Below the pieces are notes generated by a model. That model was not told the origin of the DNA. It saw only the letters and a program-made list of their open reading frames with translations, and ran no database searches. A stretch of DNA of 6,502 nt from an uncultured Clostridia bacterium (lineage in GTDB: Bacteria; Bacillota; Clostridia; Christensenellales; Maliibacteriaceae). Below are positions 1 to 6,502 of this stretch, piece by piece; the stretch's first letter is position 1; every line of letters starts with the position of its first letter. The stretch spans positions 1 through 6,502 of the forward strand of contig CAKTSO010000110.1 in NCBI GenBank assembly GCA_934613185.1, read 5' to 3'. A program made the position numbers and the translations under genes.

Positions 1-462
1 AAGCTCTCCGGGCTTTGGATCGCCGCACTCGTGCTCGGCATTGCCGGCGTCTCCATCGTTTTAAGCTCGCTCGGCATTTCATCGCGCGGCAAAAAACAGT
101 CGGATGCACCGAGCGCTTCCGCCTCGACCGACACGCAGGACTATCCCTCCTACAGCGTCGTGTTCGCGGGTGCGGATCACCTCAACACCTCGCAGAACCT
201 TCAAGGCGCGACCGTCAGCGCGACGTTCGGCGCCGCGAAAGTCGACCTGCGTCAAGCCGTGATCTCGCACGACATCGCGATCAAATGCGAGGCCGTGTTC
301 GGCGGCGTGGAGCTTTTCCTTCCCGCGAACGTTCGAACTTCCGTCGTCGGTTCGCCCGTATTCGGCGCACACGACTGCAAGTTCGTCTCCTCTGCGAATG
401 CGGACGCCCCGCTCGTCACCGTCAATTGCAGCGCCGTGTTCGGTGGGATCGAGATCAAGTAA
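1..462 (+). CDS. LiaF-like membrane-anchored protein, C-terminal part (5' end outside window)
   Basis: The frame is open from base 1 to the TAA at 460-462 (153 residues seen), so the start lies upstream. Residues about 4-27 are a hydrophobic helix (LWIAALVLGIAGVSIVL), followed by a basic turn (SRGKK), a Ser/Ala/Thr-rich linker, and a beta-rich domain from about residue 52. That domain carries four spaced FG turns (F76, F100, F121, F147); two have the form VFGGVEL / VFGGIEI. This is the pattern of the LiaF-like C-terminal domain (DUF2154, 'cell wall-active antibiotics response'). In that family LiaF is a membrane inhibitor of the LiaRS envelope-stress two-component system. The role here is inferred: no liaR/liaS is visible because upstream sequence is missing. 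The protein ends three residues after the last FGG turn. Many Firmicutes proteins share this domain without being true LiaF, so no symbol is given. It is convergent with the small gene at 522-668. Confidence 0.72.
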   Translation, partial: KLSGLWIAALVLGIAGVSIVLSSLGISSRGKKQSDAPSASASTDTQDYPSYSVVFAGADHLNTSQNLQGATVSATFGAAKVDLRQAVISHDIAIKCEAVFGGVELFLPANVRTSVVGSPVFGAHDCKFVSSANADAPLVTVNCSAVFGGIEIK

Positions 463-470
463 ATCGTCAT

Positions 471-512
471 ACAACACAAAAGCCGATCGGAACCGATCGG
501 CTTTTGTGTTGT
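471..512. terminator. Bidirectional intrinsic terminator between convergent genes
   Basis: A perfect 20-bp inverted repeat: arm 471-490 (ACAACACAAAAGCCGATCGG), 2-nt centre AA, arm 493-512. The GC core (AGCCGATCGG/CCGATCGGCT) is flanked by AAAA on the left and TTTT on the right, so each strand gives a GC stem followed by a U-rich stretch. It starts 8 bp after the stop of the LiaF-like gene and lies 9 bp beyond the stop of the minus-strand gene, which fits a terminator serving both. Confidence 0.88.
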
Positions 513-521
513 GTAAAACGA

Positions 522-668
522 TCACACGCGCCTGCAAGTGATCCACGAGATTTTGCTGCCCGCATACTGCGCTTCGACGAGTTTTTTCGCCTCGTTGCCC
601 GATCTTGCGGAAACGGTCGTCTCGGTCCGTATGCCATCGACTCTGAATATGCATTCCCATTGCAACAT
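522..668 (-). CDS. Small uncharacterised protein, 48 aa
   Basis: A minus-strand ATG at 668-666 runs 48 codons to TGA at 524-522. An AAAGGAGG-type ribosome binding site (AGGAGG at 683-678) sits 9 nt upstream, and the shared terminator at 471-512 follows directly. The product begins MLQWECIFRVDGIRTETTV, continues through an alternating beta-like stretch and a helix-like segment (NEAKKLVEAQYAG), and ends KISWITCRRV. The layout suggests a tiny beta-alpha-beta fold: aromatic strand, V-x-A turn, AKKLVEAQY helix, then a strand ending in basic residues. I recall similar short proteins from Clostridia with no known function, but this is memory, not a search. There is no signal peptide or membrane segment. 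Two cysteines (C6, C45) are far apart. Codon use differs from valS, folC and the flavoprotein gene: ATA twice, AGA twice and AGG once, in a region of lower GC. That could mean transfer or simply a small, weakly biased gene. Confidence 0.7.
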   Translation of the reverse strand: MLQWECIFRVDGIRTETTVSARSGNEAKKLVEAQYAGSKISWITCRRV

Positions 669-699
669 ACGGTCTTTCCTCCTTTCTTTTGTCTAAAAG

Positions 700-727
700 A
701 ACTTAATGAATCGCTGTTGCTTGTCAA
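700..727 (-). promoter_or_regulatory. Candidate promoter of the small minus-strand gene
   Basis: On the minus strand a perfect -35 box TTGACA (727-722) is followed after 16 nt by TAAGTT (705-700), which keeps the three most conserved -10 positions (T1, A2, T6). Transcription would start near 693, leaving a leader of about 25 nt that contains the ribosome binding site. A second possible start is the extended -10 TGTTATACT at 755-747, which has no good -35. Confidence 0.5.
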
Positions 728-736
728 CAGCGATTC
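708..736. repeat. 12-bp perfect inverted repeat over the -35 region (candidate operator)
   Basis: Arms GAATCGCTGTTG (708-719) and CAACAGCGATTC (725-736) are perfect reverse complements around the 5-nt centre CTTGT. The repeat covers the TTGACA -35 box and most of the spacer of the candidate minus-strand promoter. Neither strand has a T-run after it, so it does not look like a terminator. A dimeric repressor or activator site is the simplest reading. If transcription began at the upstream extended -10, it would instead be a hairpin in the 5' leader. Confidence 0.55.
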
Positions 737-756
737 TGTTATGCGTAGTATAACAG
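736..756. repeat. 7-bp perfect inverted repeat overlapping an extended -10 on the minus strand
   Basis: CTGTTAT (736-742) and ATAACAG (750-756) are separated by 7 nt. The right arm overlaps TGTTATACT (755-747, minus strand), an extended -10 motif. It abuts the 12-bp repeat and shares the sequence AACAG with it. It may be part of a compound operator, or chance, because each arm is short. Confidence 0.35.
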
Positions 757-776
757 CGCGAAAACCGTGAATTTTC

Positions 777-805
777 TTGCTATTTGAATCGCGCCGTGAT
801 AAAAT
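777..805 (+). promoter_or_regulatory. Promoter of the valS-folC operon (extended -10)
   Basis: TTGCTA (777-782), a 17-nt spacer, then TAAAAT (800-805). TG at 797-798 gives the TGn extension of the -10. This is a good sigma-A type promoter, and transcription would start around 811-813, just upstream of the T-box leader. It diverges from the candidate minus-strand promoter, with about 50 bp between the two -35 boxes. Confidence 0.75.
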
Positions 806-810
806 AAACT

Positions 811-1093
811 CTGTATCCAATAGCACTCGCCGTTGAACGGAAGGAGTACGCCGGGCTGTCGCGTTTTTTTGAAAAGAGAGGAACTCATCGGCTGAAAGGT
901 TCCAGACGCGCGCGGCGGAAAGTCGTCCGGGAGGCATGAAGGTCAAAGGCGTTCTTCGCCCTCAGCCGTCACGGGTCGGGCCCGATATCGCCCGTTTCAA
1001 TCAAGTGGGCGGACGCTTTTAAGCTTTCGTCAATTCAGGTGGTACCGCGAGCGCCGCTTCGTCCTGAAATGGAGGAAGCGGCGATTTTATTTT
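811..1093 (+). ncRNA. T-box leader RNA, tRNA-Val sensing (riboswitch)
   Basis: The untranslated leader of valS. In T-box leaders uncharged cognate tRNA pairs its anticodon with a specifier in Stem I and its NCCA end with the T-box bulge, favouring an antiterminator. Stem I is traceable: base CGGA (838-841)/TCCG (926-929); loop-E element AGTA (845-848) facing GAA (918-920); upper stem CGCCG (849-853)/CGGCG (913-917) and CGCGT (860-864)/ACGCG (906-910); distal stem GGAAC (880-884)/GTTCC (899-903) enclosing the conserved GGCTGAAAG. The specifier triplet in the loop is GTC (922-924), a valine codon, followed by a purine. A small hairpin lies at 948-960 (GGCG/CGCC) and an ACGGG/CCCGT stem at 971-995. 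The T-box is AGGTGGTACCGCG (1037-1049), with TGGT (1040-1043) matching an ACCA tRNA end. The antiterminator is TTCAGG (1034-1039)/CCTGAA (1063-1068) with a 7-nt TGGTACC bulge and a second helix GCGA/TCGT (1047-1050/1059-1062). Confidence 0.95.
1052..1093 (+). terminator. T-box controlled terminator of the valS leader
   Basis: Stem CGCCGCTTC (1052-1060)/GAAGCGGCG (1075-1083) followed by the T-rich tract ATTTTATTTT (1084-1093). Its left arm and loop contain bases 1059-1068, which are needed by the antiterminator, so the two folds exclude each other. Read-through should depend on uncharged tRNA-Val. Confidence 0.92.
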
Positions 1094-1111
1094 GAAAAAG
1101 GAGCAGATCCC

Positions 1112-3745
<2,634 letters not shown>

Positions 3746-3751
3746 TCGAAT

Positions 3752-5023
3752 ATGATTCAGACCGCAGAACAGGCGCTCAGCTTTATCCACTCCTGCAACA
3801 AATTCGGCGGGAAAAAGGACGATCTTGCGCGCATGCGGACGCTTTTAAAGACGCTCGGCTCGCCCGAGCGTCTTTATCCTGTCGTCCACATTGCAGGGAC
3901 CAACGGCAAGGGCTCGACCGCCGCGATCAGCGCGCGCATCCTCGAATGCGCCGGATATCGAACCGGCCTTTTCACCTCGCCGTTCCTCGTGCGCTTCAAC
4001 GAACGCATTCGCATAAACGGCGCCGAGATCCCCGATTCGCAGCTCGTCCGCCTTTGCGAGACGGTGCGCGCGGCATGCGAACGCGTCGTCGCCGAAGGAT
4101 TTGCGCATCCGCTGGAATTTGAAGTCGTCACGGCGCTCGGGTTCCTCTATTTTGCCCAGCAAAAGGTCGATATCGCCGTGGTCGAAGTCGGCATCGGCGG
4201 GCTGCTCGACTCCACGAACGTCGTCGATCCCGCCGTGTGCGCGATCACGCCCATCGGCTTTGACCACACGCGCATTTTGGGCGACACGATCGAAGAAATC
4301 GCCGCGCAGAAAGCCGGAATCATTAAGGAAAACCGTCCCGTCGTTCTTTCGCAGCAAGCGTTTCCCGAGGCGGCGGACGTCGTCCGACGGACCGCGGCCG
4401 AAAAACACGCCGAAGTTCTCGAAACCGCTCCCACCCCCTGCACGTTCCATCGAAACGGACTGACGATGCCGGACGGCACGACGCTTTCCATCGCAGGCGA
4501 ACATCAGGCAATCAATCTTGCCTGCGCGCTCGGGATCGTCGAAGCGCTGCAAAAACAGGGCTTCGCCATTTCCGAAGACGCGGTTCGCCACGGAATCGAG
4601 ACCGCCCGCTGGGACGGGCGTTGCCAGTGGCTGGACGATCGGTTTTTGATCGACGGCGCGCACAACGCCGCAGGCGCGAAGGTGCTGTGCGACTACCTTT
4701 CCCGTTTCGTTCTCCCGGAAAAGATCACGCTTTTGTACGCCGCCATGCGCGACAAGGACATTTCCGCCTGCGTCAGACAGCTCGCGCCCCTTTGCGCCCG
4801 CGTCGTCACGACGGACATCATGCCCGTGCGCGGCGAAAGCTGCGAGGCGCTCTGCGAACGATTCCGCGCGCAGGGTGTCCGCGACGTAACGGCGGTGTCC
4901 GATCCCAAAGCGGCGCTCGCGCTTTGCAGATATCTTGCAAAAAGAGACGGCGGCATTGCCGTCGCGTGCGGCTCGCTGTATCTCGCCGGGTTCGTTCTCG
5001 GCGAAAAAGAGCGCGGAAACTAA
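3752..5023 (+). CDS. folC: Folylpolyglutamate synthase / dihydrofolate synthase
   Basis: Mur-ligase-family enzyme of folate metabolism. It adds glutamate to dihydropteroate and/or extends the polyglutamate tail of folates using ATP, in the cytoplasm. At 423 residues it has normal length. Motifs in order: P-loop GTNGKGS (49-55), TSPFLVRFNERI (75-86), VEVGIGGLLDSTN with E145 as a likely metal ligand (144-156), DHTRILGDT (171-179), AQKAGIIKE (185-193, family lysine in QKAG), GEHQAINLACAL (249-260), WDGRCQWL (287-294) and DGAHN (301-305). Whether it has one or both activities cannot be told from sequence; many Firmicutes FolC proteins do both. The ATG lies 6 bp after the valS stop with no clear Shine-Dalgarno sequence, so translation probably depends on ribosomes finishing valS. 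valS-folC is also the order in Bacillus subtilis. It should share the valS T-box control. One TTA codon (residue 32) stands out in a gene otherwise lacking TTA, CTA and TCA over nearly its whole length. Confidence 0.96.
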   Translation: MIQTAEQALSFIHSCNKFGGKKDDLARMRTLLKTLGSPERLYPVVHIAGTNGKGSTAAISARILECAGYRTGLFTSPFLVRFNERIRINGAEIPDSQLVRLCETVRAACERVVAEGFAHPLEFEVVTALGFLYFAQQKVDIAVVEVGIGGLLDSTNVVDPAVCAITPIGFDHTRILGDTIEEIAAQKAGIIKENRPVVLSQQAFPEAADVVRRTAAEKHAEVLETAPTPCTFHRNGLTMPDGTTLSIAGEHQAINLACALGIVEALQKQGFAISEDAVRHGIETARWDGRCQWLDDRFLIDGAHNAAGAKVLCDYLSRFVLPEKITLLYAAMRDKDISACVRQLAPLCARVVTTDIMPVRGESCEALCERFRAQGVRDVTAVSDPKAALALCRYLAKRDGGIAVACGSLYLAGFVLGEKERGN

Positions 5024-5037
5024 AGCGAATCTGTGTT

Positions 5038-5075
5038 GAACAAGCGGGCGAAACTGCCCGCTTGTTCGTTTTCTT
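5038..5075 (+). terminator. Intrinsic terminator of the valS-folC operon
   Basis: Stem GAACAAGCGGGC (5038-5049)/GCCCGCTTGTTC (5056-5067), 12 bp and perfect, with loop GAAACT and tract GTTTTCTT (5068-5075). It starts 14 bp after the folC stop, which makes the flavoprotein gene a separate transcription unit. Confidence 0.92.
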
Positions 5076-5096
5076 GCAGAAATTCTCCGCTTCGCC

Positions 5097-5126
5097 TTGC
5101 GTTTTACGCGTCGTTTCGCATACAAT
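5097..5126 (+). promoter_or_regulatory. Promoter of the flavodiiron protein gene
   Basis: TTGCGT (5097-5102), 18-nt spacer, TACAAT (5121-5126). The -10 matches TATAAT at five of six positions. A start near 5133 would leave a leader of about 35 nt. I see no obvious operator palindrome around it. Confidence 0.68.
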
Positions 5127-5166
5127 AGACAGGTAGATTTATCTTTTCAAAAGGAGGTCGGTTCCC

Positions 5167-6363
5167 ATGTTCTGTACCCGATCCATTACCGATACGCTGA
5201 CTTACGTCGGCGGCTGCGACCGCCGCCTGTCCCTTTTCGAGGGCGCTTATCCCGTTCCCTACGGCGTGCGCTACAATTCCTATGTGCTGACGGACGAAAA
5301 GTGTGTCCTGTTCGACACGGTCGACGATTCCGTCCGTGATCTGTTTTTGGAAAACGTCGCGCACACGCTCGGCGACCGCGCGCTCGATTACATCGTCGTA
5401 CAGCACATGGAGCCCGACCACAGCGCCTCTTTGGCCGCCGCTGCGGCGCAGTACCCCGAGGCCGTAATCGTCGCCAGCGCGCAGGCAAAAAACATGATCG
5501 GCCGCTTCTTCGGTCCGGCGCTTGCCGACCGCGTTCAGGTCGTCAAAGAGGGCGACACGCTCCAGACCGGCACACACACGCTGCGCTTCGTCGCCGCCCC
5601 GATGGTGCACTGGCCGGAAGTCCTCGTCACTTACGACGAGACGGACAAGATCCTCTTCAGCGCGGACGCGTTTGGCGTCTTCGGCGCGGCGGACGGCGCG
5701 ATCTTCGCCGACGAGATCGATTTTGAAAAAGACTATATGGACGAGGCGCGCCGCTATTACACGAACATCGTCGGCAAATACGGGCCGCAGGTGCAAGCGC
5801 TCTTGAAGAAAGCCTCCGCGCTGGAGATCGCCATGATCTGCCCGCTGCACGGCTTCGTCTTCCGCGGGGATTTCGGCCCGCTCGTCGAAAAATATGACCT
5901 TTGGAGCCGCTACGAACCCGAAGAGAACCGCGTCGCGATCTTCTGCGGCTCGATCTACGGCAACACCAAAAACGCCGCGGACATTCTCTCCGCCGCGCTG
6001 CGCGACCGCGGTGTCAAGACGGACATCTACGACGTCTCTGTCGTGCACGTTTCCGAACTGGTCGCCGCCGCGTTCCGCTGCAGCCATCTTGTTTTCGCCG
6101 CGCCGACGTACAACATGGGCATTTTCACGCCGATGGAGAACTTCCTGCACGACCTCGCCGCGCACAACTTCCAGAACCGCAAAGCCGCGCTCGTTCAAAA
6201 CGGCTCCTGGGCGCCCGTCAGCGGCAAGCTGATGGCGGCGGAGCTCGAAAAGATGAAGAACATCACGCTCGTCGGACAGACCGTGACCGTCCCCTCCGCC
6301 GTGAACGACGCCGCCCGCGAAGAACTTCTCGCGCTGGCGGACGCGCTTGCCGCGTCGTTCTGA
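5167..6363 (+). CDS. FprA-family A-type flavoprotein (flavodiiron O2/NO reductase)
   Basis: Soluble two-domain flavodiiron protein, 398 residues, the usual core length. The N-terminal metallo-beta-lactamase-like domain (about 1-250) holds the full di-iron ligand set: H80, E82, D84 and H85 in HMEPDH, then H148 (MVHWPE), D167 (SADAFG) and H228 (CPLHGF). The C-terminal flavodoxin domain (about 255-398) has the FMN phosphate loop GSIYGNT (261-267), the APTYNMGIFTPM segment (312-323) and NGSWAP (345-350). Family members in anaerobes reduce O2 to water and/or NO to N2O, with electrons from rubredoxin or similar carriers. O2 versus NO preference cannot be read here. No fused rubredoxin or flavin reductase domain is present and no such gene is adjacent, so the electron donor must be encoded elsewhere. 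The start is set by AAGGAGGT (5151-5158), 8 nt before ATG, and by the family N-terminus (VGGCDRRLSLFEG). It is monocistronic, with a terminator on each side. Confidence 0.96.
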   Translation: MFCTRSITDTLTYVGGCDRRLSLFEGAYPVPYGVRYNSYVLTDEKCVLFDTVDDSVRDLFLENVAHTLGDRALDYIVVQHMEPDHSASLAAAAAQYPEAVIVASAQAKNMIGRFFGPALADRVQVVKEGDTLQTGTHTLRFVAAPMVHWPEVLVTYDETDKILFSADAFGVFGAADGAIFADEIDFEKDYMDEARRYYTNIVGKYGPQVQALLKKASALEIAMICPLHGFVFRGDFGPLVEKYDLWSRYEPEENRVAIFCGSIYGNTKNAADILSAALRDRGVKTDIYDVSVVHVSELVAAAFRCSHLVFAAPTYNMGIFTPMENFLHDLAAHNFQNRKAALVQNGSWAPVSGKLMAAELEKMKNITLVGQTVTVPSAVNDAAREELLALADALAASF

Positions 6364-6401
6364 TCGGGTTTTATCCACCGATTCCACAAAAATCGCACAT
6401 A

Positions 6402-6429
6402 AAAAACGACGTCAATCGACGTCGTTTTT
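6402..6429. terminator. Bidirectional intrinsic terminator
   Basis: Arms AAAAACGACGTC (6402-6413) and GACGTCGTTTTT (6418-6429), perfect over 12 bp, loop AATC. On the plus strand it ends in TTTTTCTTATTGTTTT; on the minus strand the stem is followed by six T. It lies 38 bp after the flavoprotein stop and 9 bp beyond the stop of the minus-strand reading frame that enters from the right, so it can serve both. Confidence 0.88.
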
Positions 6430-6438
6430 CTTATTGTT

Positions 6439-6502
6439 TTATTCCGCCCGATTGCAGAACACGGCGTTTCTCGCCGCGCCGCCTTTGGTGCAGGTGTAAA
6501 GC
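6439..6502 (-). CDS. C-terminal end of an unidentified minus-strand protein (partial)
   Basis: A minus-strand frame is open from the window edge to TAA at 6441-6439. It ends in residues LYTCTKGGAARNAVFCNRAE, with two cysteines 12 apart. Support comes from position: the terminator at 6402-6429 gives six T in the minus direction just after this stop, and codon choice (GCC, GGC, ACC, TGC) resembles the genes to the left. The fragment is too short to assign a family. The paired cysteines could be a metal site or a disulfide, but that is speculation. One competing minus-strand frame ends at 6431-6433, but its product would be unusually basic. Confidence 0.45.
   Translation of the reverse strand, partial: LYTCTKGGAARNAVFCNRAE

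Noticed and set aside
708..736. Inverted repeat considered as an intrinsic terminator
   Set aside because: No T-run follows on either strand, and it sits at promoter elements rather than after a gene.
15..770. 251-codon plus-strand frame over the LiaF-like gene and following gap
   Set aside because: Arginine-rich out-of-frame translation of the LiaF-like gene, and it runs through a strong terminator hairpin.
830..840. Small hairpin CCGTT-G-AACGG at the start of the T-box leader
   Set aside because: A one-base loop is not feasible, and bases 838-841 are better used in the base of Stem I.
467..946. 159-codon minus-strand frame across the gap upstream of valS
   Set aside because: It crosses the T-box Stem I, the valS promoter and a terminator, and has low-complexity basic composition. 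The real gene in this stretch is in another frame (522-668), supported by its ribosome binding site.
3845..5125. 426-codon open frame on the minus strand opposite folC
   Set aside because: In register with folC, no ribosome binding site or recognisable motif, and crosses the folC terminator.
5104..6387. 427-codon open frame on the minus strand opposite the flavoprotein gene
   Set aside because: In register with a gene having all family motifs; antisense shadow of biased codon use.

Overview
The window looks like a chromosomal segment of a GC-rich (by eye near 60 %), probably anaerobic member of the Firmicutes/Clostridia. The reasons are a tRNA-sensing T-box leader in front of a valyl-tRNA synthetase gene, the valS-folC gene order, strong AGGAGG-type ribosome binding sites, a stand-alone flavodiiron protein of clostridial FprA type, and a LiaF-like envelope-stress protein. 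Genus cannot be read from the sequence. Nothing here looks like a phage, insertion sequence, CRISPR array or large accessory island.

Layout. (1) 1-462 (+): 3' end of a membrane-anchored LiaF-like protein. (2) 471-512: a perfect 20-bp hairpin, a shared terminator between this gene and a convergent small gene. (3) 522-668 (-): a 48-codon gene with its own ribosome binding site and candidate promoter(s) overlapped by inverted repeats (700-756); its function is not recognised. (4) 777-1093 (+): an extended -10 promoter followed by a valine T-box leader. Specifier GUC, T-box bulge, antiterminator and competing terminator can all be traced base by base. (5) 1112-3745 valS and 3752-5023 folC form a tight operon, closed by an intrinsic terminator at 5038-5075. 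(6) 5097-5126 promoter and 5167-6363 an A-type flavoprotein (flavodiiron O2/NO reductase), closed by a bidirectional terminator at 6402-6429. (7) 6439-6502 (-): C-terminal 20 codons of an unidentified cysteine-containing protein entering from the right edge.

How it works together. Uncharged tRNA-Val should bind the leader and let transcription pass into valS and, by read-through, folC, so folate polyglutamylation would rise together with valine-tRNA charging. The flavodiiron gene is its own transcription unit and would serve oxygen or nitric oxide detoxification. The two convergent gene pairs at the ends of the window each share one symmetric terminator.

Most genes are ordinary housekeeping genes. 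The items most worth a second look are the small minus-strand gene with its promoter-overlapping inverted repeats, and the T-box, whose conserved sequence is altered in a way matched by its pairing partner. I found no convincing evidence of an undescribed multi-gene system.
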